Origin: Inediibacterium massiliense
GTDB taxonomy: Bacteria > Bacillota > Clostridia > Peptostreptococcales > Thermotaleaceae
Length of the DNA: 64,000 nucleotides
Reading direction: 5' to 3'
NCBI RefSeq assembly: GCF_001282725.1
Contig: NZ_LN876587.1
Location: forward strand, 1,359,695 to 1,423,694
In this document: positions 37,279-46,620 of the stretch, piece after piece
Position numbering within the stretch: position 1 is the stretch's first letter
Layout of the letters: every line of letters starts with the position of its first letter
Translations under genes and position numbers: made by a program
The notes under the pieces: generated by a model
The model's input: the letters and a program-made list of their open reading frames with translations, nothing else
The model's database searches: none
Told to the model about the DNA's origin: nothing

Positions 37279-38244
37279 TTAGTTATTAGGTATTACAGTC
37301 AATTTTATTAGCTTACCAGGTCCGATCCATTTAATTGAATTATATATATCAGCGATTCCTTCACTTAAGTCTTCTTTTCCATAAACAAAAGTCCCTTTAT
37401 ACTTTATACTCCCATCTTCATTATATAGAGTCCCTTCTCCATGATATCTATTATACTTAAATTCACCTTTATATATCAATTTTGAATTTAAAAATATACT
37501 ACCCTTACCCTTAAATACATTTTTTTCAAACTGTCCGCAATAATATAATTGACTTTCAAGCAAAGGTAAATCACAAAATATTAATTCAGTAGTATTTTTG
37601 CTTAGTAATTTTTGATACTTTTCCAACTCATTCTGATTTTTATCAACATACTCTCTAGGCCCGTATGCAAAATCAAGGAAACCTCTTTTATGGTCATATT
37701 TCATACAGTTTTCTGGAACATAACAATGTCCAAAGTTGTCACGTTCTCCATCCTTAAAATAGCCTTCATATTCTAAATACTTAATTCCCAGACATTCTAA
37801 AGGTTCATAAGCTCTATACAGTTTACTTACCTTAGAAGGACTACTAAAATACTTTCCATACCCATTAAATCTACCTTCTTTAAAATAACCTACATATTTC
37901 ACTGTTACTATTGATTGATTTTCGTTCTTTAATATTTCTGCTAATACCCCTTTTCCACTAGGTAGATTCTCTTCCAATTCTCCTATATATATGTAATTAG
38001 TAGGATTAAATGATAGTTTATAATAATCATTTCCAGAGGATTTCTTTTCTACTGTTACAAAATTATAACTTTCCTTTTTATGAAAATTATCAAGTACATT
38101 AACAAATTCTTTACGTTCTTCAAACTTACAAAAGTCAATATGACTATGAACATTTGTCTCTAACTCAGTACACTCGCCATATCCGCTTAATGATATACTC
38201 ATTAATAAACTGCAAATTAATAAATAAAACTTCTTCTTATACAT
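37279..38244 (-). CDS. MORN-repeat protein with signal peptide
   Basis: Signal peptide (KKFYLLICSLLMSISLSGYG), then about five MORN-type repeats: YIGELEENLPSGKGVL, YVGYFKEGRFNGYGKYF, YEGYFKDGERDNFGHCY, YCGQFEKNVFKGKGSIF, YKGEFKYNRYHGEGTLY. Such repeats form a beta sheet ladder. Likely exported; function unknown. AGGAGG upstream. Confidence 0.8.
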   Translation of the reverse strand: MYKKKFYLLICSLLMSISLSGYGECTELETNVHSHIDFCKFEERKEFVNVLDNFHKKESYNFVTVEKKSSGNDYYKLSFNPTNYIYIGELEENLPSGKGVLAEILKNENQSIVTVKYVGYFKEGRFNGYGKYFSSPSKVSKLYRAYEPLECLGIKYLEYEGYFKDGERDNFGHCYVPENCMKYDHKRGFLDFAYGPREYVDKNQNELEKYQKLLSKNTTELIFCDLPLLESQLYYCGQFEKNVFKGKGSIFLNSKLIYKGEFKYNRYHGEGTLYNEDGSIKYKGTFVYGKEDLSEGIADIYNSIKWIGPGKLIKLTVIPNN

Positions 38245-38429
38245 ATTCTCCTCCTATTTAGCTTTTATTTAAATTACATACCAAGATGATTAGATTTGTA
38301 TGTAATATCTAGTATCTTAAATCTGTAATAGCATATCTTTATTCAAAAGGAATAACCACTGCTAGAAAAAGACATCACTAACAATGCTGTAATTTAAATA
38401 TATCCTTTTCCATCTTAACCCATTATCTC
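38245..38429. other. Gap
   Basis: Divergent upstream region between the MORN gene and the next cassette; nothing recognised. Confidence 0.4.
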
Positions 38430-38531
38430 TGCAAATTTTGTCGTTTCATGGCGAAAAAAATATTTAATCTGGAATGTTTCTTCTTCTGTTTTTGTAAATC
38501 TTTGATAGGTGTATGGAAAATGTTGTATAAT
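38430..38531 (+). promoter_or_regulatory. S+P repeat, copy 4
   Basis: S hairpin with several changed positions that still pair (TTTGTCG / TGGCGAA counting G-T pairs), then TTGATA-18-TATAAT. The zinc-ribbon gene starts 68 bases later. Confidence 0.75.
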
Positions 38532-38598
38532 AAGATATTGTGAAAGAATGATCATTTATATCACACTCAAACAAACGAAATTTTAGGAGGATCTAAAT

Positions 38599-38805
38599 AT
38601 GAAATGTCCATATTGTAATACAGAAATGAAAGAAGGAATTTTACAATCTAACCGTTATTTACTGTGGGCAAAAACAAAGCACAAATTATCCTACCATCCA
38701 AAAGATGAAGAGATTTTACTTGATGAGAAAATGATTGGCGATGTTACAGTAGAAGCATATATTTGCAAAGATTGTAAAAAGATAATTCTTGACTATAATA
38801 TCTAA
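38599..38805 (+). CDS. Small zinc-ribbon protein (68 aa)
   Basis: MKCPYCNTEMKEGILQSNRY ... YICKDCKKIILDYN: two CxxC pairs form one zinc ribbon. This small family is of unknown function, probably nucleic-acid or protein binding. TTTTAGGAGGATCTAAAT precedes the ATG. A fragment of its 3' end lies at 35041. Confidence 0.8.
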   Translation: MKCPYCNTEMKEGILQSNRYLLWAKTKHKLSYHPKDEEILLDEKMIGDVTVEAYICKDCKKIILDYNI

Positions 38806-38840
38806 TAAATTCCAATTTATCGTTTAGTTAATTCTCAACA

Positions 38841-38890
38841 TTCTTTACGTGGCAGTAAAATAGCATAGGTTTAAATTTTATTTTATATTC
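38841..38890 (+). repeat. B repeat (hairpin half)
   Basis: TTCTTTACGTGGCAGTAAAA, TAGCATAGGTTTAAATTTTA. Confidence 0.65.
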
Positions 38891-38905
38891 AAAAATCTAC
38901 CTAGA

Positions 38906-39100
38906 TTATTTTACACTATATCTATTTCTATATTCAGAAGGTGTACAATTCATATATTTTTTAAATACTTTTCCAAAATAGCTTATTCCATTAAATCCTA
39001 CATCAAAAGCAATGATAGAAATAGATTTTTTACTTTTTAAAAGTAGTTCTAATGCCTTTAAAATTCTATATTTCATTAAGTATTCAAAAATTTTTATCAT
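38906..39100 (-). pseudogene. AraC-family C-terminal fragment
   Basis: 64 codons: YRILKALELLLKSKKSISII, FDVGFNGISYFGKVFKKYMN, TPSEYRNRY. This is the second helix-turn-helix of an AraC regulator. The ligand domain and first helices are missing and no ribosome binding site precedes it. It is divergent from the EamA gene, which it may once have controlled. Confidence 0.75.
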
Positions 39101-39255
39101 CTCGCTAATATAGTTTTAATTTTTGACAATATATTAATTGTTATATATTGAAAATAATAATAAAATTATTATAGATTTATTCAAACCAATCAATATGTTT
39201 TCAATAAACTTATAACTTGTTCAGAATACTTGAAAAGAAAGTGAGTGAATATTTA

Positions 39256-40170
39256 ATGAAGTTACAACCAAGGGTAAAAGGAATAATACTTGTAATTATA
39301 AGCACCATGTTATGGGGAGTATCAGGTACTGTTGCACAATACTTGTTTCAGAAAAAAGGGTTTAGTCCAGAGTGGCTTGTTGTGATTCGTCTATTAGTAT
39401 CAGGAATCATTTTGTTATTATATGCTTTTATAAAAAGTAAACAAGATCTATGGATAATCTGGAGATCTAAACATACTATATTGAGTCTCATTCTTTTTAG
39501 CATTATAGGGATGTTAGGTGTGCAATATGCCTATTTTGCTGCTATTAAATATGGAAATGCAGCTACAGCCACAATACTTCAATATTTGTCACCAGTGTTA
39601 ATTACTTGCTATTTAGCTATTCGTACTAAAAAAATGCCGAATTTACAAGAAATTACAGCTGTTGTTTTAGCCATGTTAGGTACATTTTTTATCATTACAA
39701 AAGGTAATATACATACTATATCTATTTCTAGATTAACATTATTTTGGGGCATTAGCTCTGCTTTTGCAGCAGCTTTCTATACACTAAAGTCTCATTCTCT
39801 TCTTGCTAAATGGAATTCTACAATTATAGTTGGATGGGGAATGCTCATTGGTGGAATAGCTTTTAGTTTCGTTCATAAGCCCTGGAATTTTACAGGTCAA
39901 TGGTCTATTACTTCAATATTTGCTGTTATATTTGTAGTATTATTTGGAACCCTTATTGCTTTTTATTGCTATTTAGAAAGTTTAAAATATATACAACCAA
40001 CAGAAGCAAGCATATTATCCTCTGTTGAACCTTTATCTGCAGCTTTTTTATCGGTATTATGGTTACATGTTCCTTTAGGTATGTCTCAATGGTTAGGAAC
40101 AGCATGCATTATATTTACAGTTGTAATTTTATCTCGTGCAAAAAATAAGGAAAGTATTGTTGAGTTTTAA
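39256..40170 (+). CDS. EamA family (DMT) transporter
   Basis: 304 residues from the ATG at 39256; a TTG 39 bases upstream is possible. Ten hydrophobic segments in two EamA halves (GIILVIISTMLWGVSGTVAQ; LTLFWGISSAFAAAFYTLKS). Such transporters export small metabolites. The B terminator follows 40 bases after the stop. Confidence 0.9.
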   Translation: MKLQPRVKGIILVIISTMLWGVSGTVAQYLFQKKGFSPEWLVVIRLLVSGIILLLYAFIKSKQDLWIIWRSKHTILSLILFSIIGMLGVQYAYFAAIKYGNAATATILQYLSPVLITCYLAIRTKKMPNLQEITAVVLAMLGTFFIITKGNIHTISISRLTLFWGISSAFAAAFYTLKSHSLLAKWNSTIIVGWGMLIGGIAFSFVHKPWNFTGQWSITSIFAVIFVVLFGTLIAFYCYLESLKYIQPTEASILSSVEPLSAAFLSVLWLHVPLGMSQWLGTACIIFTVVILSRAKNKESIVEF

Positions 40171-40194
40171 AAGTATAAAAGTAGTTAAAATTTT

Positions 40195-40356
40195 ATTAAA
40201 ATATGAACTGAGGGAAGCCCTTTTATCCTTCCCTGTTTTTATTGTAGGATTAATACTAATAACCTGTAGGTTTTCATCAATATTATTCATTTATTATTCT
40301 ATTTGATCTGTTATTAAAATACCTATAAAACAGTGCATATCTTCTTGATTGACAAT
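40195..40356 (+). repeat. B element (terminator half) with long tail
   Basis: Terminator AGGGAAG / CTTCCCT (40211-40240), TATTGTAGGATTAATACTAA, AACCTGTAGGTTTTCATCAA, then runs directly into the recombinase fragment. Tail nearly identical to 33910-34027. Confidence 0.85.
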
Positions 40357-40560
40357 ACTTCACTATGCTACAATATAATCAAACATGCGTTCTTTAAAAG
40401 GAAATTTCTATGCCTACATCTGCAATTTATGTAATAAATCAAGAGTAACTGAAAAAGGCGAATTCAAATATCTCACGGTAAAGCCTTATGTCCGTTATGA
40501 AGATGGGATTATATTATCTATGATAACTTTGACTCTCAAAAGACCGTGATTCGAAAAGAG
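40357..40560 (+). pseudogene. Second serine-recombinase N-terminal fragment
   Basis: Repeats the promoter (CACTATGCTACAATATAATC) and first about 60 codons of the recombinase at 28863-29090, with small deletions that remove the catalytic serine region (reads MPTSAIYVINQE). It ends GATTCGAAAA as in RPGFEK. Confidence 0.8.
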
Positions 40561-40604
40561 GATGGACAAAATTTGTAATAGTAAAATAACGGAGGTAGAT
40601 AGAT

Positions 40605-41006
40605 ATGAATATAAAATACAACGCCCCTTCAGCGGTGGAATATATTTCTTTGAGACTAAAAACAGGAATGGGAACAAAAAATTTATCAAAAACAGAAATT
40701 GCCTTGAAAAACTCATTATTTATTGTTTCTTTGTGGGACAAGGACAGGTTGATTGGATTTGGAAGAATTGTCGGTGACCAAGGTATAACTTATGTTGTGT
40801 CTGATATTATGGTAGATCCAGACTATCAGCGTCAAGGTCTAGGAAAAATTATTATGAAAGAAATTGATTCCTATTTAGAACAGAATACTGATCAGCACCC
40901 ATATGTGTGTTTGATTGCTAATAAGCCTGCAGATACACTCTATTCTAAATTTGGATTTGAATATGTAGAACCAAACTCTTGTGGGATGAAAAGAAAACAA
41001 AATTAA
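40605..41006 (+). CDS. GNAT family N-acetyltransferase
   Basis: 133 residues: MNIKYNAPSAVEYISLRLKT, LIGFGRIVGD, ISDIMVDPDYQRQGLGKIIM-type acetyl-CoA motif (VVSDIMVDPDYQRQGLGK), LYSKFGFEYV. ATG behind CGGAGG. It lies right after the recombinase relic. Confidence 0.9.
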   Translation: MNIKYNAPSAVEYISLRLKTGMGTKNLSKTEIALKNSLFIVSLWDKDRLIGFGRIVGDQGITYVVSDIMVDPDYQRQGLGKIIMKEIDSYLEQNTDQHPYVCLIANKPADTLYSKFGFEYVEPNSCGMKRKQN

Positions 41007-41102
41007 TGTTATACTTCAAATGGTTTTGCTAAATAAGTTTTTCATCTCCATGTTCGATTTTGGGGAGATTGAAATAAATTATATTTTAGGAATTATCTTT
41101 TA

Positions 41103-41231
41103 GGCCACAAAGAAGTTGTCCAACAATACGGAAAATTAAAACAAAAACTAAAAGAAAAATACAAGCATAATAGAGATGGATACACCCAAGCTAAAACTGA
41201 ATTCATCATGAAATATACAGAAATTTATTAA
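41103..41231 (+). pseudogene. C-terminal fragment of a GrpB/UPF0157-like gene
   Basis: Frame GHKEVVQQYGKLKQKLKEKY, KHNRDGYTQAKTEFIMKYTE matches the end of GrpB-family nucleotidyltransferase-like proteins; the rest is absent. Terminator follows. Confidence 0.6.
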
Positions 41232-41258
41232 CTAGCATGTTTCTTAAAAAACAAATTA

Positions 41259-41290
41259 AGGACTTACTTTACAAAAGTAAGTCCTGTTTT
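41259..41290 (+). terminator. Terminator
   Basis: 12-bp stem AGGACTTACTTT / AAAGTAAGTCCT with a T4 run. Confidence 0.85.
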
Positions 41291-41354
41291 ATTTATTCTT
41301 TATAAATATTACTAATTACATTGGTATTATGCTCAATATCAACTTTTACAATGC

Positions 41355-41939
41355 TTATGAAAAAATGTCTTGACTTGCAATCGCCCATTTATCAATAATC
41401 AATGTAGCATCTGCTTGCAATCTGCATTTTTTTAAATCCAATCCACTAGTACTTCGAATGAATCCATGAGTTATCATCTGTTCAAAAGCATTTTGAGATA
41501 AATTCATTTTTTCCCGCAGCAAAGAAGATATTTTAAGCCGAGATGGATATGAGCTTTTGATATGCAATTCTATAGGAGTATTCAAATTAACATTGCCCCC
41601 TAGTATTTTATACTTTGGAGGTCCAACTTCGGCTCCATTCCTGCGTATTAACTCTATATCCATAGCATATCTTTTAGCAAGTTCTTCATTGTTGCTATGG
41701 AACCCATCTAATATTTTAGGGTCAATACTTTTGGGATTGATACGAGAGTAGATAGTCATATTCCAAGTAGAATCACAATCTGAACATTTATAGATTAACC
41801 ATATATCTAAGTGCTTGCGTTGTGCATTTATCCTGAACAACCCAGAGCAAAGGTGCTCTGCCTTTTTACTACACTTCTTACAATACTTAATTGCAGGTGG
41901 TGGGGATAGATATTGTATATCCCAAGTTACCTTTTGCAT
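41355..41939 (-). CDS. DUF1062 domain protein
   Basis: 194 residues: VTWDIQYLSPPPAIKYCKKC, LCSGLFRINAQRKHLDIWLI, YKCSDCDSTWNMTIYSR. N-terminal zinc-binding cysteines (CxxC twice), C-terminal helical part with an RNA-binding-like SSLLREKMNLSQNAFEQMI. Function unknown. Confidence 0.88.
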   Translation of the reverse strand: MQKVTWDIQYLSPPPAIKYCKKCSKKAEHLCSGLFRINAQRKHLDIWLIYKCSDCDSTWNMTIYSRINPKSIDPKILDGFHSNNEELAKRYAMDIELIRRNGAEVGPPKYKILGGNVNLNTPIELHIKSSYPSRLKISSLLREKMNLSQNAFEQMITHGFIRSTSGLDLKKCRLQADATLIIDKWAIASQDIFS

Positions 41940-42103
41940 GAAAATTACTCCTTCCTATTAGAACTTAATTAATAGGAAAGATAACAGGTGGATTGTCACA
42001 AACCTTTTTCATCATACTCACTCCTAATCTAGTATTTCTTCTACTTAAATTGTACCATTTGGGTATACAAAGCTAAACCTTAAAGACAATTCATAAAAGA
42101 AAA

Positions 42104-42137
42104 TGAGCCAATACAGTAACAAAACTGCATTGACTCA
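42104..42137 (-). terminator. Terminator of the CD3324-like gene
   Basis: Imperfect 14-bp stem TGAGCCAATACAGT / ACTGCATTGACTCA, 10 bases after the stop codon. Confidence 0.75.
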
Positions 42138-42146
42138 TTTTGAAAA

Positions 42147-42422
42147 TTAATCACTATTTTTTTGTTTTCTTATTATCCTTTGTATACTTTTCAAGGATAA
42201 AAAATATTTTCTAGCTAAATCTTCTGAACGATGGCCCGCCAAATAGTCTTCATAAATCTTTATATTTCGTTGATATAATTCTTGACGGGTAGAAGTTCTG
42301 GCCCCCCATTCCTTTTTATTACCTGATTTTCTGGGAATATAGATAAACTCACCATCTACATATTCCTGCACCTTTTCAAGCAAATCATTAGGGAGTATAT
42401 AAATTGCTTTCTTATAGCTCAT
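42147..42422 (-). CDS. CD3324 family (Mor-like) protein
   Basis: 91 residues: YILPNDLLEKVQEYVDGEFI, YIPRKSGNKKEWGARTSTR, then a helix-turn-helix-like end (SEDLARKYFLSLKSIQRIIR). Small DNA-binding protein family common in Clostridia; role unknown. Confidence 0.8.
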   Translation of the reverse strand: MSYKKAIYILPNDLLEKVQEYVDGEFIYIPRKSGNKKEWGARTSTRQELYQRNIKIYEDYLAGHRSEDLARKYFLSLKSIQRIIRKQKNSD

Positions 42423-42730
42423 TTTGCCCTCCTAAAAGTATTATTTCGATTAGGAATAGCAAAGACTATCTTCACATCTTATTTTTGTCTTTTAACTACT
42501 CGTTGCAATAGCCTCTGCTATGCAACAATAACGATAGGATTAAGCATACGCTTTCAACCCTCCTTTTTCAGAATCTTATAAATTATAATATTATATTTAT
42601 ATTACCATGAATTCTCCATAATTTCCATAATAATCTATCTTCTAAAAAGTCTGCATCATTGATAGTACAATTTAACTTAACTCATTCTACATACATTTTA
42701 GATGTATAGTTATATCATTTTATATACTAA
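42423..42730. other. Gap upstream of the CD3324-like gene
   Basis: Contains one imperfect hairpin (GTTGCAATAGC / GCTATGCAAC, 42503-42527) of unknown meaning; otherwise nothing. Confidence 0.35.
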
Positions 42731-42753
42731 AAGGCACCCATTTCTGAGTGCCC
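42731..42753 (-). terminator. Terminator of the UPF0045 gene
   Basis: GGCAC / GTGCC stem with CATTTCTGA loop and minus-strand T run; copy of the terminator at 10042. Confidence 0.75.
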
Positions 42754-42762
42754 ATCTTTTCA

Positions 42763-43002
42763 TCATTCACTTGCATTGGTTATTGTAACTACCATGTTTA
42801 CTTCTGCTCCAGTATTCTCTGCTTCAGTAAACATTGACTCTAAACTATCAAATATGTGCGCCTTTGTACCGGTTAACTTTGTATTCATGGAATTTACAGT
42901 ATAGTTAACATGATTTGCTTGTAATGCATGAATAGAATTATTAATTACATTTGTAGCATTAGACGTTTTTATTGGGTATACAGCTACTTCTGCTTGAATC
43001 AT
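42763..43002 (-). CDS. UPF0045/thiamine-binding-type protein (79 aa)
   Basis: Begins MIQAEVAVYPIKTSNATNVI, ends AEVNMVVTITNASE: ferredoxin-like fold of the YkoF/MTH1187 group, several of which bind thiamine. No transport genes adjacent. Confidence 0.85.
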   Translation of the reverse strand: MIQAEVAVYPIKTSNATNVINNSIHALQANHVNYTVNSMNTKLTGTKAHIFDSLESMFTEAENTGAEVNMVVTITNASE

Positions 43003-43196
43003 CTCTTGTTCATCCTTTCATTATTTTTATATTCAATAATAGTATGTTAATCAACAAAAATAATAATACTTTAAGTGATCAAAGAATTTCTATAAACTTT
43101 TTACATTGATATGATTTTACTTTACACCTCTTAGTATATTGCACCTTCTATTTTATATAACAAAAGACACCTCTTACAGCGTCTTAAGTAAACCAT

Positions 43197-43355
43197 TTAT
43201 TTTTCTTCTTCAATGCCAAATCCAGATTTAGCATTGACTCTATCCATTTTATTTTCTAAATCTGTAATCTCTTTAACCTTACCATCTTGCACGGCTCTTT
43301 TTACAGAACCTTTTTCAGGATCTAAGAGTTCTTTTGCATCTTTGATTGGCTTCAT
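43197..43355 (-). CDS. Small hypothetical protein (52 aa)
   Basis: MKPIKDAKELLDPEKGSVKR, VQDGKVKEITDLENKMD and GFGIEEEK. AGAGGTGATGAT precedes the ATG. 24 bases downstream of the DUF3892 gene, so probably the same operon. Confidence 0.6.
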   Translation of the reverse strand: MKPIKDAKELLDPEKGSVKRAVQDGKVKEITDLENKMDRVNAKSGFGIEEEK

Positions 43356-43379
43356 ATCATCACCTCTGCTAGAAATTGT

Positions 43380-43610
43380 CTAAAACATTGGAAGGTTATC
43401 TAAATTATCATTTGTAATTCCATTAGGATTGCTTCTTAAATATTCTCTTCCTTTTTTAGAACGTCCTACATTTACATTTTCAATTACATTGTCTTTAGCC
43501 ATCATAATTGCATCGTTAATTGAGTATACATTTCCATCTTCCATCATAACATGGGTAATTTCTCCGCGTGAATTTTTCTTCACTTTAATAATTTTTGTTT
43601 TATCTTGCAT
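43380..43610 (-). CDS. DUF3892 domain protein
   Basis: 76 residues: IIKVKKNSRGEITHVMMEDG, NVYSINDAIMMAKDN, VGRSKKGREYLRSNPNG. Small conserved family of unknown function; with the 52-aa gene downstream it forms a two-gene unit. Confidence 0.85.
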   Translation of the reverse strand: MQDKTKIIKVKKNSRGEITHVMMEDGNVYSINDAIMMAKDNVIENVNVGRSKKGREYLRSNPNGITNDNLDNLPMF

Positions 43611-43707
43611 ATAATCACTCCTCTTAAATTATTATCTATAGATATTTCATATTATATACGTTTATAAATAATAATCTTAGTGATCATTTTAAAATGAAAA
43701 TATCATT

Positions 43708-43795
43708 TTTTTCCGTGAATTCTGTTATCTTGTGATGAGAAGAAAAAATATTTAATTAAGAACGATGCCTCAACTGTGTTTGTAACTCTTTGATA
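43708..43795 (+). repeat. S element copy 5, overlapping the EamA gene end
   Basis: CTGTTATCTTGTGATGAG hairpin, AAATATTTAATTAAGAACGA, GTGTTTGTAACTCTTTGATA. The P part ends before the -10. The last dozen codons of the EamA gene are the antisense of this repeat. Confidence 0.7.
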
Positions 43796-44718
43796 TAAGC
43801 TTTTTCTATATTTATCATGATAATACTAATAGAAACCAATATAATTGATAGTACCACACTTAAACCTAATAATCTTTCTCCTAAAAATATATAAGAAAGC
43901 ATCACACCAAATAGAGGTGTAGTAAATTTATATATAGTAACCTTACCCACACCATTATACTTTAATAAAACTGTCCATAAAGAAAATGCTCCTGCTGATA
44001 TAAAGCTTAAATATATGAGTAACCCATAGTTTTCTGTAGTAATAATTATCCTCTGTCCTCCACCTAAAAATCCTATTAATATCAAAAATAAAGAACCTGT
44101 AAATAATTGGTATCCAGAAATAGCAAAAGTATTGATGTCCTTTGCTATTTTTTTCGTATATATTCCTGCAATAGCACCCATCAAACTTGATATAATAACA
44201 AACCCCTCTCCTATAAATAAAAAACCACTTTGTATATTATTTCCACTAATATTTACAATGACTACACCTAAAAATCCTAGTATAACGCCTATAATCTTTC
44301 TAATAGTTAATCTATCTTCACTATAAAAAAAGTGAGCGAGTATAACAGAAAAAAAAGTAGCCGTTGCAGATAATATAGATCCTTTTGTGCTACTAGTGTT
44401 AGAAAGTCCAATATAAAAGAACATATATTGTATTGCAGTTTGAATAAGTCCTAAGATCGTTACCTTTTGAAGATCTGCCTTCTTCAATCTTAAAGATCTT
44501 TTGGTTAAAATGCAAAATATGAATACCATAACTGAAGACAACAAAAATCTAAGACCTGCAAACATTATTTTTTGATATGGATTATTTCCATCTATATCAA
44601 ATAAATTGTATCCTATTTTAATAGATGGAAAAGCACTTCCCCATAAAAAACAACTGATTACTGCCATAATCATAATAACATAATTTTTTGTAAATATAAT
44701 TTCGCTTTTATTTTTCAA
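43756..44718 (-). CDS. EamA family (DMT) transporter
   Basis: 320 residues; TTG start behind AAGGAGAG. Ten membrane segments in two EamA halves (VIMIMAVISCFLWGSAFPSI; GFVIISSLMGAIAGIYTKKI). The C-terminal tail (KELQTQLRHRS) is read from an S repeat, so the native end was probably replaced. Confidence 0.9.
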   Translation of the reverse strand: MKNKSEIIFTKNYVIMIMAVISCFLWGSAFPSIKIGYNLFDIDGNNPYQKIMFAGLRFLLSSVMVFIFCILTKRSLRLKKADLQKVTILGLIQTAIQYMFFYIGLSNTSSTKGSILSATATFFSVILAHFFYSEDRLTIRKIIGVILGFLGVVIVNISGNNIQSGFLFIGEGFVIISSLMGAIAGIYTKKIAKDINTFAISGYQLFTGSLFLILIGFLGGGQRIIITTENYGLLIYLSFISAGAFSLWTVLLKYNGVGKVTIYKFTTPLFGVMLSYIFLGERLLGLSVVLSIILVSISIIMINIEKAYIKELQTQLRHRS

Positions 44719-44834
44719 TTTGACTCTCCTTGTTTGACAATTCTTATCTTAAGTAAAAGATAGCTTTTTTATAACACTCATTATCTTAAATCTTACATCC
44801 CTAGCAACAGATATGATCTTTAGATACATTCATA

Positions 44835-44932
44835 AATATTCTAAACGATTCTTGTCGTAAGTTTTGTCATTTTGTGACGAAAATATAAGCTGTTTAGGAA
44901 TAGTGCTTCAACTATCTTTGTAAATCTTTTGC
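44835..44932 (+). repeat. S element copy 6
   Basis: CTAAACGATTCTTGTCGTAA, TTTGTCATTTTGTGACGAAA, GTGCTTCAACTATCTTTGTA. The -10 is missing. It lies between two minus-strand genes. Confidence 0.75.
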
Positions 44933-44997
44933 AAATAGACATTACAAAAGAGGATTAACAAATAAAACTTACCCTCTTATAACATGGGCTTCTTTCT

Positions 44998-45909
44998 TTA
45001 ATCATTTAATGACAATTCAGATCTAAATATTATTACAGCATTCCCAGCAATTTTAACTTCTACAGGTTCTTTATTTTCTATTTTCACCTCAACTTCAATG
45101 ATACCTGGTCGTTTTATAGCTTCACCTTGCTTAACTTTAAATTTAAATAAAGAATTATTGTGCTTAACCAAATTATGGCGAACCAGATATGCCCCTAAAG
45201 GACCATTTGCATTACCAGTTACAGGATCTTCATTAATACCTATTGCAGGCGCAAACATTCTGCCATGTATTAAAATATCACTATCTTGCGGATCAACTGT
45301 AAAAACATAATATCCATTACATTTAATAATTGTACTTAATTTAGAAAGTACATTATAATCTGGCTGCAATGTATTTAAAGTTGCAATACTTTTTATACCG
45401 ACCATAACCTTAGAATGACCTGTTGAAACAATCTGAATTTTATAGTCTTCCAATAAATCACTATTTCTTATATTAAGTGCTGCTAAAAGTTTTTCTTTAT
45501 TTATGCTGTCAATGATATTGCCAAACTCAATTTTCCCTTGTGTCATAACAATTTTGTAATCCCCTTTTTCTTTTACTATATCAACAGGCAAAATCCCTGC
45601 ACCTGTCTTATGATAAACCCTTGAAGTATCCAACCCATTTTCAACAGCACGTGCATAATGAGCAGCAATAGTAGCATGTCCACAGATTGGCACTTCATTT
45701 ATTGGAGTAAAAAAACGTATATGTGCATCATACTCATTGCTATCGGAAGAAAAGATAAATGCTGTCTCAGAGTTATTAAGTTCTCTAGCAATTCTCTGCA
45801 TCTCATAATCAGTTAATCCATCTGCATTTGTTATTACTCCTGCTGGATTGCCTGTGAATTTTCCCTTTGTAAATGAATCAATTTGATATAATTTATATTT
45901 TCTTTCCAT
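44998..45909 (-). CDS. PhzF family isomerase/epimerase
   Basis: 303 residues: YQIDSFTKGKFTGNPAGVIT, LNNSETAFIF (with the catalytic Glu position), EVPICGHATIAAHYA, GINEDPVTGNANGPLGAYLV. PhzF-fold enzymes isomerise varied metabolites; substrate not predictable. ATG behind AGGAGG. Confidence 0.95.
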   Translation of the reverse strand: MERKYKLYQIDSFTKGKFTGNPAGVITNADGLTDYEMQRIARELNNSETAFIFSSDSNEYDAHIRFFTPINEVPICGHATIAAHYARAVENGLDTSRVYHKTGAGILPVDIVKEKGDYKIVMTQGKIEFGNIIDSINKEKLLAALNIRNSDLLEDYKIQIVSTGHSKVMVGIKSIATLNTLQPDYNVLSKLSTIIKCNGYYVFTVDPQDSDILIHGRMFAPAIGINEDPVTGNANGPLGAYLVRHNLVKHNNSLFKFKVKQGEAIKRPGIIEVEVKIENKEPVEVKIAGNAVIIFRSELSLND

Positions 45910-46116
45910 AATTCTCCTCCTACATATATTATAAATTATACTGCATTTTTCTGCTTGACTCTAAAAATTCTGTCCAGTTTCGTATAGCTTATCCACAAAT
46001 ATACTACCTTTAGTATATTTTTTATTTCTGGAATTTTTGCATATTCCTAAAATAATTTGAAACAATAATAATTATTATTGCTTTTGTTCATACAATATAA
46101 GTTGGGAGAGATAAAA

Positions 46117-46578
46117 ATGAAGCTTGAAGGTTTTTTTAGCAATATCAAAAATGCAAATCACGCTATTGAACAGTTAAAACAAAGTGGTTTTGAAAATCCT
46201 TATTTAGATTTAAACGATTCATACAATGAAAATCAAAACATACGTAGAAACATACCTGGTACTGAAAATGCTTCTAGTTTGTCTAATCTAGTTTTAGGTT
46301 CGGGTACAAATATTGTGACTGATAGAAATAAAGCTTCTTTGGCTGCTGCAAGTCCTATGGTAAGTGGTATGGGAAGAATCAACGAAATTAGCGACATCAA
46401 TTGTAAAATTGTAGTAGAGGTAAATAACAATAATATTGAAAATGCGAAAAAGATTATAAAAGACAGAGATGGTACTATAGATAATCCTCATGTAGATACA
46501 CCAAAAATAGCAGACGATCTAGATATAGAGACAGCATTTAGAATATTATCCAATAGATTTGACGACGGAATATTTTAA
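46117..46578 (+). CDS. Hypothetical protein (153 aa), stress-protein-like start
   Basis: Start at the ATG after GGGAGAG; upstream ATG lacks a site. MKLEGFFSNIKNANHAIEQL resembles the start of YflT-type stress proteins; the middle is Gly/Ala/Ser-rich (VSGMGRINEISDINCKIVVE) and the end acidic. Family call weak. Confidence 0.55.
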   Translation: MKLEGFFSNIKNANHAIEQLKQSGFENPYLDLNDSYNENQNIRRNIPGTENASSLSNLVLGSGTNIVTDRNKASLAAASPMVSGMGRINEISDINCKIVVEVNNNNIENAKKIIKDRDGTIDNPHVDTPKIADDLDIETAFRILSNRFDDGIF

Positions 46579-46584
46579 AAGTTA

Positions 46585-46620
46585 AATAGGTTTCCCTATT
46601 TGGGAGGCCTATTTTCTTAT
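46585..46620 (+). terminator. Terminator
   Basis: AATAGG ... GCCTATT stem with inner CCC/GGG and a T tract. Confidence 0.65.
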
